Positions 48,042 to 59,399 of a stretch of 64,000 bases of DNA are shown piece by piece. A program made the position numbers and the translations under genes. The notes under the pieces are model-generated. The model had not been told where the DNA came from and searched no databases. It was given only the letters and a program-made list of their open reading frames with translations. Origin of the DNA: Hordeum vulgare subsp. vulgare (taxonomy: Eukaryota; Streptophyta; Magnoliopsida; Poales; Poaceae); the NCBI RefSeq assembly GCF_904849725.1, contig NC_058521.1:432530676-432594675 (forward strand). Reading direction: 5' to 3'. Position 1 is the first letter of the stretch, and each line of letters opens with the position of its first letter.

Positions 48042-51000
48042 CAAGGACTCACGGAAAGATATCACAACACAACTCTAGACACAAATAAAATAATACAAGC
48101 TGCATATTACAAGCCACGGGCCTCGAGGGCTAGAATACAGAAGCTCAATAAACACACGAGTTAGCGGAAGCAACAATATCTGAGTACAGACATAAAACAT
48201 GGGGTGCCTTAGAGAAGGCTAGCACAAACGATACAACGATGGAACGAGGCGAGGCCTCCTGCCTGGGAACCTCCTAACTACTCCTGATCATCAGCGGCCT
48301 CCACGAAGATGACACCATCGGGATGACAGACATTGGCAGGAAACTCCACTCCTGGGCTCCATCATCTGGTCGCAGCAACGGATCAAGGGGACAAAGGGGA
48401 GAGCAAAGCAGCGGTGAGTACTCATCCAAAGTACTCGCAAGACTTACATCAGAACTATGCTAAATATGCCCCAGTATGAAAGAAGGGGGGTTATATGTGG
48501 ACTGACTGCAGCAATGCGAGAATAGAGAGAAGGCCTAGTCCTATCGAAGACTAGCATCTTCAGGGTCTTGCAGCAATAGACGAGAGTAGAGCAGGGGTAA
48601 AACATTAATAGTCATATTGTTGCAGCAATATTAAAATGAGGTCACGCCTAAAGATCCTCCCTCGACTCCCTGCGAGGAAGCAATCCCGAGGCAAACTAAT
48701 TCCAGTTAAGTAACAATTGTAGTTGTATAAGATCGGGGCACAACTCCATGTCATCCTGTAACCAGTGGACACGGCTATCCGAATAGTTAATTTTCATCCC
48801 TGCAGGGGTGCACCACATGTCCCGTCACGCTCGATAACACTCTGGCCGGACATACTTTTCTGGGTCCTGCCCGGCTTCGGAATATCGACACGTCGCAGCC
48901 CCACCTAAGACTAATCAGAGAGATCAGCCCGCCGGTCTAAATCCTAAGCGCAAAGGGTTCATGGGCCCAGTTCCCCTCCGCGCTCCTGCACGATGCGAGG
49001 GCAGCCGACGTCAGACCTAGCATCCCTTAATCACAAGCGCAATGCATCTCGGGACCAATCGGGCGTGCGCCACTACGATTGCTGACATCTGAAAATCTTC
49101 GGCTGATACCGCGACGCCGAGTACCTATAATTCTTCCTGCGTAACCGGTTAGTGCGAAAAGATCTCCGACCAACCCAGATCAAATACCCAAATCCATTAA
49201 CATTTTAATTAGGCCAACAACACAGTCTCACGGGAATCCACCCATCTTACAACTAATCTCCAATGATCCAAGTAACATGGTCGAGTAACTGTGTGGTTGT
49301 AGCATCGGAGGGAATCCGAGGTATCACCCTTGTTGGATTCCGAACGATGTACCCATCAAGGTGGGCTTAGAGGAATCACCCTCGGGGGTCCCACACTTGA
49401 GGGGTTGCACGACAGAGGCGTCATCGGGAATGGTGAAAGAGGAATCGCCCTCGATAACCACGACCGACTAGCTATACTACAGAAATATCATCAGAAGTAC
49501 TTAGCGAGGTGTCACCCTCGGTACCCGATAGTATCTTTGTAGCATCGTACAACTAAGGGGGGTGTATCTGTTGTGTCGGGTCTGGCTCGTCGATCAAGGA
49601 TCGAAATTTGAAAACAAGCGAGGCAACTGGACTACGGGGTAAGAGGGGATGAATGCTCCACCTATACTAAGCAGATTAAAGGTATAGGACTGAAAGTAGC
49701 AGTTCATTAAAAATAGGCTGTGCATCAGATATTGGAGCTAATTACAACAGTAGCAAAATACTAATGCAAGCAGTAGGAAGAAAGACATAGACGATATAGG
49801 AATGATCAAAGGGGGGTTTGCTTGCCTTGCTGCTTTGCGGCAAAGGACTGATCGGCAGGGTCGTAGATGTACCCGGCAGCAGCATCAGTCTCGGGGTCTA
49901 TCGGTAAGAAGAGGGGGGAGAAAAAATAAATAATAGCAACGGTGCAGCACAAAGCATGACATGGCAAGATGGAGGCTAGACATGAGCTAACGCAGCAACA
50001 TCCGTCATAGACGGGTCGGAAGAGTATCTGACGATATTTTCCGGGTCTCGGGCTACTACCGGTCATACTGGAAACGATGGAAAAGTTCCATGTTTGCTAA
50101 GCTAGGGACGCGTGACAGACGAACGGGCCGTGTATCCGGGTTCGTCTCGTTCTGCTGATCAACTTTCATGTTGAAAATATTTTGATCTAACTTACGGATT
50201 ATTTAATATTAATTTTTAAAGTTTTATTCAACAATTAGGAATTAAAAACAGATTTAAATAATTTAATAAAAAGCTATTATGACATTAGCATGATGTTAGT
50301 GTTGACATCACAGTTGACTGGTCAACTGACTAGCGGGTCCCGAACGTCATGGGCACAAGTTTTAATTAAGATTAAATATGAATTAATCAGATTAATTTAG
50401 TGGGGGACCCACGTGTCATATTATAATTATTCTAATTAATTAATTTACTAATATATCTATTTATTTATTTAATAAAAACATTATTTTTATTTTTATATTT
50501 TAATTTTCACTTTAAAAGGGGTGTGGGGCCTCCCTGTCATAGACAACGGGGTGCGTTGGCCCCACCGGTAAGTGGCTTTAGGCCAAAAACATATTTTTAT
50601 TCACAGATACATAACCATACAAATATCGTATTCCTCCACATACATATATACGCAAATACATACATAAATACGGGCATCAAATACATACATACATACATAC
50701 GGAATACATCACTTGTTTTTATTTCTTTCTAACTCTCATCTCCTCACAACTCTCTGCGTTAACACAAGAGACAACAGAGAATTCTCTCCGCTCACTCAAC
50801 ATAGAAGAACAAAATCTTCAATCCTTCCTACCGGTCTCTACCGTCGACGGATCGAAGCCCCGTTTGCCGGAACGGAACCGGGACGGCGAGGAGAACAAGA
50901 TGGTGGGAGGAGCCCGAGGAGGGGCTCACCGACGTTGATGAGACGGCCCGGTGAAGCCGGAGTTCGCGGGAAGGGGCGGAGGAGACAGTGTGGAGGCATT

Positions 51001-51576
51001 CCTGGAGGCGGTGATGACGGATCCGGCGAGGTGGGTCGCCGAAGAAAGCCTCCCGGAGGTCGGGGCCGGCCAGATGGCCGGCGTGGTGAGGAGAAGGGGG
51101 AGAGCGAGAGGAAGGGGTGATGCAGGGGCTCGGCCGGCGAGGAACCATGAGGGAGGCCGACGTGTGCAGGGGAGTGCCGGGTTGCCGGAGGAAGGATGTG
51201 GAGCCGACGGGCCTTGATGCCGACGGTGGTAGGAGGGGGATCAGCAGGAGCTGCCCGCTCGGTGGGAGTAGAGAGCGATGGGGGAAAGGGGCTCGGTCCC
51301 CGGGAGGAGTTTTGGCCGACCTCCAGGGAGGACGAGGGGGGCGAAGGGGTGGGAGGAGAGCCCTCGGCCTCATGTGGGAGAAGGGGTTGGGAGGGCTGGA
51401 AACGAGAGAGATAGGGGGACATGAGGGAGATCGTGGGGAGGGTCTGCGCATGGGGGGGGGGGAAGACGAGAGAGAGAGAGGTGTCGGTGGCGGTGGGGCC
51501 CCCCACGAGGGCTGGTGGCGACCGAGGCGAGAGCCCAGGGTTGGGGTGGCGGCGGCTGAGGGGTAAACGGGAGAGC

Positions 51577-51596
51577 GGGGGGGGGGGGGGGGGGGG
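51577..51596. repeat. Poly-G run in S5
   Basis: 20 G in a row within the GC-rich core of the LTR. Confidence 0.9.
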
Positions 51597-53425
51597 AGGC
51601 AGGGTCTCGCCAGGGGGAGCGCTAGGGTTCCCAGCGCGGCGGTTGGAGGCCTGGCCGGCTGGGCCTCTAGGCCCAGTTGGGCCGCGGGTTTTTGTTTTTT
51701 TTTGTTTTGTTTTTTTAATACTATAATATATTTATTTATTCCTTTTTTTCTAAATAGTTTTTTGTTTTAATTATATAGGGACTGCAATAATTTTCTAAAT
51801 GCCATGTTCACTTTATAAATCATTAGGGAATCTTTATGTCTCTCCCAACATTTTCTTATCTTAAGATCCGAAAACTTCGATTGTTTTGATTTTATTTCAA
51901 ACTTGAATTTGCATCGTTTGAAGCTATGCGAGATTACCAATAGTAATCCCGGTGACGTGTCACCATTACCATATGTTTAGTGTAGCTTAATTTACCGGGG
52001 CGTCACATTGATCGACAATTCTTGCAATGAGAGAAGTGCTTGGTTTTGGGTTCATACCGTGCGGTATCCTCACCTAGTGACAAAAGGGGTAGCGAGGCAC
52101 GCATCGTGTTGTTGCCATCAAGGGTAAAAAGATGGGGTTTATATCATATTGCATGAATTTATCCCTCTACATCATGTCATCTTGCTTAAAGCGTTACTCT
52201 ATTTGATATGACCTCAATACACTAGATGCATGCTGGATAGCGGTCGATGTGTGGAGTAATAGTAGTAGATGTCGAAACGTGATGCCTATATGTATGATCA
52301 TTGCCTTAGATATCATCATGGCTTTGCGCGGTTCTATCAATTGCTCGACATTAATTCATTCACCCACCGTAATAATTGCTATCATGAGAGAAGCCTCTAG
52401 TGAATACTATGGCCCCCGGGTCTACTTCACATCATATTTTCAGATCTACACAATTACTTTGTTGCACTTTCCACCTTCAGATCTCACCTTGCAAATAATC
52501 GTGAAGGGATTGACAACCCCTTTATAGCGTTGGGTGCAAGTTTGTTTGTTTTTGCGGAGGTACATTGGTGCCTCATCTTGATACTCCTACTGGATTGATA
52601 CCTTGGTTCTCGAACTAAGGGAAATACTAATCGCTACTGTGTTGCATCACCCTTTCCTCTTCAAGGGAAAAACCAACGCAAGCTCAAGAGGTAGCATGGA
52701 GGTCCTCCTGGACGTATCCATGGGTGCTGGGGAGCATGGTGGCTGCGGGATCGACGATGACACGGCGACGGTGGCATCGGTTAGGTGCAGGGGAAAGAGA
52801 GCAGAGGCACGAGGATGGAGAGGAATAGGCTAGGGTTTGCCACGGGTGGCGGGTGCGGCCTTATGTAACAGGGGAAGTCGTGGGATGGCTGACACGCATC
52901 CATGGCAGCCATGGATGGCGGCCACGCCTCCCCTGTCTTCCGTAGCGACGTGGAAGAAGGGATGAAGGTGGGCTGGGCCGCCTTTGTGCTAGATGGGCCA
53001 AGTGTCAAGTAGATTAGGCTCCTTTTAATTTACTTGTTTTCTTTTTTTATTTCTATTTTGCAAATGAATCACGAGCAATTGAGTTTATAAAATATAAAAC
53101 TTGGTCCATAATCAGCAATACAATTTTATACACCGCCACACAAAATTTAGGAGGTATTTGAAATAGTTCGCATTTTCCATAAATAATTTGTATTTCAAAA
53201 AGGCTTTTGGTACTATTTTAAATACTTTTAAAGCACTTAAATAATTCAAATGATGTTGGTTACACCATGACAATTATCCACTGATTATTTGTAACCCAAC
53301 CATGATTTTAGTTTTACTATTTGAAGAAATATTTTAATTGACTTTATTTTAAATATGAATTTAGTCTTGATTGTTATTTATTGGCAATTTGGCTTAGTTA
53401 ATCTTGATGATATGGCACAATTGGC

Positions 53426-56400
53426 GTGTTGCCTGGGCGGCCAATGTTAGTCCTGGCACCTCTTATACAAGAACGGTGATATTCCAGACCACTCGGACGC
53501 GCGCTGCTACATCGCTGACGTTTGAAGAGATTCGGCTGATACCATGATGTCGAGTACCCATAACTTCTCCCACGTAGACGGTTAGTGCGAATAAAGTCTC
53601 CGACCAACCCAGATCAAATACCAAAATCCATTAACATTTTAATTAACTCGTCGACACATCCACGCGGCAATCCACCTGCCTAACATTTATTCATCAATGT
53701 TCCTAGTAACATGGTGAAATAACTGTGTGGTTGTAACATCAGGGGGGTTCCAAGGTATCACCCTCCTTGGATTCAGAATGATGTATCCCTCAAGGTGGCC
53801 ATGGAGGAACCACTCTCGATGGGCCATGCTTGATGGGTTGTACGACAGAGTCGTTATCGGAAGTGGTGAACGAGGAATGACCCTCTGAGAACCACCACCG
53901 GTCGACTACACTACAACGCTAACATCGGAGTACGTAACGAGGTGTCACCCTCGTTACTCGATAGTAGCTCTGCAGCGTCGTACAACTAAGGGGGGTGTGA
54001 GTGTTGTGTCGGGTCTTGGCTCATCGATCAGGGATCAAGACTTGACGATAAAGCGAGGGCAACTGGACTAAGGGTCAGAGGGGATGACTGCTCCACCTAT
54101 ACTAAACAGTTTAGATTGTGGTAAAGTAAAGTAGCAGTTCATCAAAAACAGACTATGCATCAGAATATGATCTATCTACAACAATAGCAAAATTATAATG
54201 CAAGCATGAGGAAGAAAGAAATCGGTGATATAGGGATGATCAGGGGGGGTTGCTTGCCTGGTTGCTCTGCAGACAAAACAGATACTCGACCAGGAAGTAG
54301 TCGATCATCGGATCATCATCGGTCTCGGGGTCTACCGGAAAGGAAGTAACGTAGGGGAAACACAATAAATAACAAAGCAATCAAATGCATCACAAAGCAT
54401 GACAACGCTATACACATTGCTAGGCATGCACTAACGCGACATTAATCGTTATAGGCGGATCGGGAAAATATCTGACGATATTTCCCGGGTCTTTGGCTAC
54501 TACCGGTCATGCGATATGTATGTAAAAGTTCCACATTCGCTATGCTAGGGATGCGTGAGAGACGAACAGATAGCGTATTCTGGTTCGTCTCGTTTTTCTG
54601 ATCAACTTTCATGTATAAATTATTTTCATGTGACTTACAATTTATTTATTATTAATTCTTAAAGTTTTATTCAATATTCAGAAATTAAAATAGATTAAAT
54701 TTAATTTAAAATATAATTGTGACATCATTATGATGTCAGCATGACATCAACAGTCAACAACTCAGTTGACTGATGAAACTAACCAATGGGTCCCATACGT
54801 CATAGACACGTATTAAATTTAATGTTTAAATAATTAATAGATAGATTAATTGATAGGGAGGCCACGTGTCATTCTTTGTTTAAATTCAAATAAGTAACAA
54901 AATTACTTAATCCATTTGAATTAGTCTAATTGGACTAGGCCCACTTGTCATACAATCAAGCTTAACATGCGGGTAATTAATCTAATTAAACCCGATTAAA
55001 ATAATTAAGTAAACACTTAATTTATTAATTAAGTAATTTAATTAATAGTTATATTTATTTTATTATATATATATACATTTAAAGTTTCGGGGGGGGTGTG
55101 CCCGAGGTGTCATTTGGTGGGGTGGGGATTAGCCCCAAATATCTACAACACGGGGTGGGGGCATGCCATGGCCGAGCCGGCCATGTCAAGGCTCCGGTTG
55201 GTGGAGAGCCTGCCCGAAACCGGGCCAGCAATGGCCAGTGGACGACGACATGGGGGAAGTGGGGGTCAGCCGGTGCGGGGCCAAGCTAGCCGACAAGCAG
55301 GGTGCGACTGGGGATGTGGCAGTGCAGAGGTCTATGCGTGCAGCGGCTGGCCGCGAGCAGCGGTGGGCGGCCAGCAGGAGAGGCCGACACAGCTAGCGGT
55401 AGCAGCAGCTACGGGGACGGGAGGCACGGCTGGGCAAGGGGGGGAGGGGCTCGTGGGAGCGAGGGAGGTGTCGGACCGTGGGGATAGGAGGAGAGGAGGA
55501 GGGAGCTCACAGCTGCGCGATGGCGGTTGGCAGTGTGCTCGAGGAGGCGCGAGGTGGTGGCCGATGACGGAGTGGGACGACGACAGCGATGGTGGTGGTC
55601 GGCAGCAGTGGCCGGTGCCGATGGGCGCCGTAGCGGCGGCCCGGTCAGTCGTGGGATGCAGAAGAGGAGGGCGCAGTTGAGGTGGCGCCGGTGAGGGAGG
55701 CGGACGGTGGGCGACGCCGGTGGGGAGGTCCTGTGTTGGGCGCCCGATGGGGGAGGGCGCTGGCGACGGGAGGCGCCTGGGTCGGGGGCGGCTCCCAGAT
55801 CGAGATCGAGAGGAGAGGGAGTGGGGAAGGGAGAGGGAGCGTGGGGTCCGGGTGCGAGATGGGTGGCGGTGTCGGTGGGGAGGGGTTAAGCCCCAGGGTG
55901 GGCCGATGTAGGGGAGGTGGGCTAGGCTGTGGGGGAGGCCAGGCCGGGACTCGGCCCAGGGGGCGGGGGGCTTTAGTTCTTTTTTATAAATTTATATATA
56001 TATTCTGTTATATTAATATTTACAATATAAAATAGTTTTATAAAATTTAGTGGACATGCCCAATATTACAAGGGCAATATTAGGCACCAGCATAAAAAGT
56101 TTAGGGGCCTTTTGAAAATAATTGGAACTTACATAAATCCAAATGGGCATTTAATAATTGTTTTGCCATAGTTATAAACGTCTTAGAGGCTCTAAACAAT
56201 TGATAAAATGAAGTTTACAATTTTAGAATAGCTTATGGAATATTTGAAACCTATCCATGATTTTTAATGCCTAGTTTGCAAAACTTTTAAAATCACCTTT
56301 CAAATGAATTTTGAAAATCATTTGGAAATTTAAGTGAGGTTTGATTCCATTGATGATCAAACATAGTTTAGCAAAACATCAACTTAATCCTGTGATCACT

Positions 56401-56448
56401 GTAGCTTAAACACAAGCATTACTTTAGCCGCAAATCCACGACGTCGTA
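53426..56448 (-). repeat. CRV-2 5' LTR, second part on the plus strand
   Basis: Corresponds to 36162-39166 of the left LTR, including the four-copy GAGG..CCCTCG array (53755 on), the AT-rich block and the same type of GC-rich core (about 55090-55980). The end is mutated to GTCGTA. Confidence 0.9.
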
Positions 56449-57725
56449 AAGGACCAGAGGGGAAACCCTCCTCCCATCTAGGGGCAAGGCCAAGGAAGAA
56501 TAAGAAGGAGGGTGTCTCTCTCCCCCTATCTCCCGGTGGCACCGGAACGCCGCTAGGGCCATCATCGTGACGACGATCTACACCAACAACTTCAACGCCG
56601 TCATCACCAACTCTCTCCTCCTTTATCTAGAGGTGTAACACCCATTCTCCCCGCTGAAATCCCTACTTAAACACGGTGCTCAATGCTATATATTATTTCC
56701 CAATGATGTATGGCTATCTTATGATGTTTGAGTAGATCTGTTTTGTCCTACGGGTTGATTGATGATCATGATTGGTTTGAATTGCATGTTTTATTATTGG
56801 TGCTGTCCTATGGTGCTCTCCATGTCGCGCAAGCCTGAGGGATCCCCGTTGTAGGGTGTTGCAATGTGTTCATGATTTTTCTATGGTTGGTTGCTTGAGT
56901 GACAGAAGCATAAACCCGAGTAGGTGGGTTGTTGCATATGGGAGTAAAGAGGACTTGATACCTTATAATGATATTCTTGGGTTTTACCTTAATGATCTTT
57001 AGTAGTTGCGGATGCTTGATAGAGTTCCAATCATAAGTGCATATGATACAATTAGAGAAAGTATGTTATGTTATGCATCTCCCTGATATAAAATTGCAAT
57101 AATGATTACCGGTCTAGTTATCGATCGCCAAGGGAAAAATAACCTTCTAGTGACAAAAATATCTCTACTAAGACCAACTTAGTTGTTTCTTTATCTTAGT
57201 TGCCCCTAGCTTTTATTTACGTGTTCTTTATTTTCTTGCAAACCTATCCTATCATGCCTACAAAGTACTTCTAGTTTCATACTTGTTCTAGGTAAAGCAA
57301 ATGTTAAGCGTACATAGAGTTGTATCGATCGTCGATAGAACTTGAGGGAATATTTGTTCTACCTTTAGCTGCTCTTTGGGTTCGACACTCTTACTTATCG
57401 AGAAAGGCTACAATTTATCCCCTATACTTGTGGGTTATCATGCCCTCGTGCGGCCACCGGCCTTCTCCCAAAGCTTCCACGTCTTCTTTTGGTCTAGAAA
57501 AAATCATCCAAAAGTCTCATGGTATTTGGTCTCTATTTGGTACTGTAAACCTGAAAAGCCAAAAACATACAGAAAACAACAACTCACACTTGACACTGGG
57601 TTAATATGTTAGTGCTCAAAAATAATATGAATTAGCAAATAAATGCCCAAAAAGTATACTAGAATAATAATGTTATAGCATGGAACAATAAAAAATTATA
57701 GATACGTTGGAGACATATCATTGAC

Positions 57726-59095
57726 CCACTTCCTATTGACGATAGTTTTCCTGATGAGCAATTAGTTCAAATAAATGCTTTCCACAATACTCCTTGGTAT
57801 GCAAATTACGGTAATTACATTGTTGTCAAATACATAACACCTAGTTTCACGTATCAGCAAAAGAAAAAGTTATTCTTTGATGTAAAACATTACTCGTGGG
57901 ATGACACACATCTATATGAAGGAGTAGATGGTGTTATTAGATGTAGTGTACCTGAGCATGAACATGAACAAATCCTATGGAAGTGTCATTCTGAAACATA
58001 CATAGGGCACGACGCTATAGATAGAACTGCACATAAGGTACTACTATCTGGTTTCTATTGGCCTAATATTTTCAAAGATGCATGTAAGCTTGTCCTCTAT
58101 TGTGTTGAATGTCAAATAATTGGTAATATTGATAGACGCGAGGTAATGCCTATGAATTACTCACTTGTTACTGAACCATTTGATGTTTGTGGTTTTTATT
58201 ATATGGAACCTTTTCCTTCCTCTAATGGGTATACTCATATTTTAGTTGTTGTTGATTATGTTACTAAGTACTAGAAGCTATTACAACTAGTAGTGTTAAT
58301 CACAACACTTCTAGTAAAATGCTTAAAGAAGTTATTTTCTCGAGGTTTGGAGTCCGTAGACATTTCATTACTAATGGTGGTTCACACTTTATTCATGGTG
58401 CTTTCTGTAAACTTCTAGCAAAATATAATGTTAATCATATAATTGCATCACCATATTATCCTCAGTCTAGTGGTCAGGTTGAATTGAGTAATAGAGAAAT
58501 AAAGTTGACCTTGCAAAAGATTGTTCATAGATCTAGAAAGGCCTGGCCTGAGAAACTTGATGGTGCATTATGGGCTTATAGAATTGCTTATAAAAATCCT
58601 ATGGGAATGTCCCCGTATAAGATGGTCTATGGAAAAGCATGGCACTTACCTCTTGAGTTAGAACATAAGGCTTATTGGGCGCTTAAAGAACTTAATTACG
58701 ATATCAAACTTGCCGGTGAAAATAGGTTATTTAATATTAGCTCCTTATATGAACGGAGGACCCAATATTATGAAAATGCCAAGTTTTTTAAAGAAAAAGT
58801 TAAAATATGGCACAACAAGAAAATCCAATGATGGGAATTTAAACTAGGAGATCTATTTCTTTTGTACAATTCTCATTTCAGATTCTTTACAAGTAAGCTT
58901 CTCTCCAAATGAGAAGGAGCTTATGTCCTCGAAGAAGTTTATCACTCTAGAGCTATCAAGATTAATAATGCCGAAGGAACAAATCCAAGAGTGGTTTATG
59001 GGAAAAGAATTAAACATTATATCTCTCATACGCCCACTAATGTTGAAACTAGTATTATTCAAGTGATATGGTGGAGACCTTCCATAACTATCTAG
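57726..59095 (+). pseudogene. A1 integrase, catalytic residues lost
   Basis: Continues A1 pol after the S1 insertion, in register with PLPIDDSFPDEQL. The zinc-binding region is recognisable near 57985-58120 (DRTAHKVLLSGFYWP). In the core, GFDYMGPF has become GFYYMEPF (about 58190) and TDGGSH has become TNGGSH (58369-58386), so two of the three catalytic acids are replaced; Glu in SGQVELSNREIK remains (about 58470). A TAG at about 58272 and frameshifts near 58300 and 58830 add to the damage. The end, near 59030, corresponds to A2's HYISG tail. Confidence 0.85.
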
Positions 59096-59299
59096 AACCC
59101 TAAAAAGGAGTAGGTATGTGATACGATAAGTAAACCGACTTCAAAAATTCCATCAAAATATTTCTGTCGGTTTTGAAATATTAGAAACATTACAAAAATG
59201 AAAACCAGCCGAGGGGACCCCCCGCTGCACCATGATGACATGGGAGCCCCTCATGTGCCTCCCCGGCCTCGTTTTCTTCGTCGACACGTATTCTGACCT

Positions 59300-59320
59300 A
59301 GAAAAAATCATTATATATAC
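59300..59320 (+). promoter_or_regulatory. TATA-like block before A1 third ORF
   Basis: GAAAAAATCATTATATATAC is identical to the block before A2's third ORF. The ATG at 59400 is 81 bases after the TATATATA (59312-59319). Confidence 0.5.
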
Positions 59321-59399
59321 GCTCGTATGTTCTAACCACCGCATGGTGAGTTTCTTCGCTCTCCTTGTTTCGGGCTGTTTATAATAGACCTAGATCGTC

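Larger units (their letters stand above)
47983..52007 (-). mobile_element. S5: CRV-type solo LTR, minus strand
   Basis: A complete LTR of 4025 bases, TGTGACGCCCTCGG to GGGGCGTCACA, with a perfect TSD TTGAT at 47978-47982 and 52008-52012. It is close to the CRV-1 LTRs over its first ~2.7 kb; the part from about 51700 to the end is different. A 20-base poly-G run is at 51577-51596. No internal sequence, so it is a solo LTR formed by LTR-LTR recombination. Confidence 0.95.
47166..52695 (+). mobile_element. S4: solo LTR, plus strand, interrupted by S5
   Basis: Pieces 47166-47982 and 52013-52695 give an LTR of 1500 bases, starting TGATACGTCTCCAACG and ending CAAGAGGTAGCA, closely similar to SAB's LTR. 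Flanks are TGGCA and TGGAG, so a TSD is not convincing. It sits in the GC-rich core of S3. Confidence 0.85.
44106..53425 (-). mobile_element. S3: CRV-type LTR without internal region, minus strand, truncated, interrupted by S4
   Basis: Starts at a true LTR end (TGTGACGCCCATG) inside the right LTR of CRV-2. Pieces 44106-47165 and 52696-53425 add up to about 3.8 kb. The last bases before 53425 do not match a CRV LTR terminus, no TSD is found, and about 620 bases of the CRV-2 LTR (equivalent to 35541-36161) are missing at the junction. This fits a solo LTR that lost its end in a deletion. Its hairpin is at 44118-44164, and its GC-rich core (46560-47160) differs from CRV-1 and CRV-2. Confidence 0.75.
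35174..56448 (-). mobile_element. CRV-2: chromovirus-derived LTR element, minus strand, non-autonomous
   Basis: Left LTR 35174-39166 (3993 bases); right LTR starts at 43716 and ends at 56448 with S3 in its middle. The TSD AAGGA is perfect at 35169-35173 and 56449-56453. Outer termini are mutated (TGCGACG and GTCGTA), inner ones are canonical. PBS (43698-43712) and PPT (39167-39180) are in the same places as in CRV-1. The internal region (39167-43715) has no recognisable coding sequence at all; even the chromodomain fragment of CRV-1 is absent. LTRs are more diverged from each other than those of CRV-1, so it is older. Confidence 0.9.
34644..57440 (+). mobile_element. S2: solo LTR, plus strand, interrupted by CRV-2
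   Basis: Pieces 34644-35173 and 56454-57440 give one LTR of about 1517 bases. It starts TCATACGTCTCTGTC (canonical TGATACGTC with one change) and ends CTTGTGGGTTATCA. Flanks are GGCCC (34639-34643) and TGCCC (57441-57445), one mismatch. It lies in the U3 of S1. Confidence 0.85.
33359..57720 (-). mobile_element. S1: solo LTR, minus strand, interrupted by S2
   Basis: Two pieces, 33359-34643 and 57446-57720, give one LTR of about 1560 bases. On the minus strand it starts TGATATGTCTCCAACG (at 57720) and ends near 33359 with CACCAGTATCA. The flanking 5-mers are ATGAC (33354-33358) and TTGAC (57721-57725), one mismatch. No internal region is present, so it is a solo LTR. It interrupts the pol gene of A1. 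The family is the one to which H belongs. Confidence 0.85.

Noticed and set aside
50828..51566. Overlapping long frames in S5
   Set aside because: GC-rich low-complexity LTR core containing a poly-G run; low-complexity Pro/Ser/Gly products with no conservation.
52897..52917. A perfect 9-base palindrome, CATCCATGG-CAG-CCATGGATG, in S3
   Set aside because: Single occurrence in GC-rich LTR DNA, not found in the related LTRs; likely chance.
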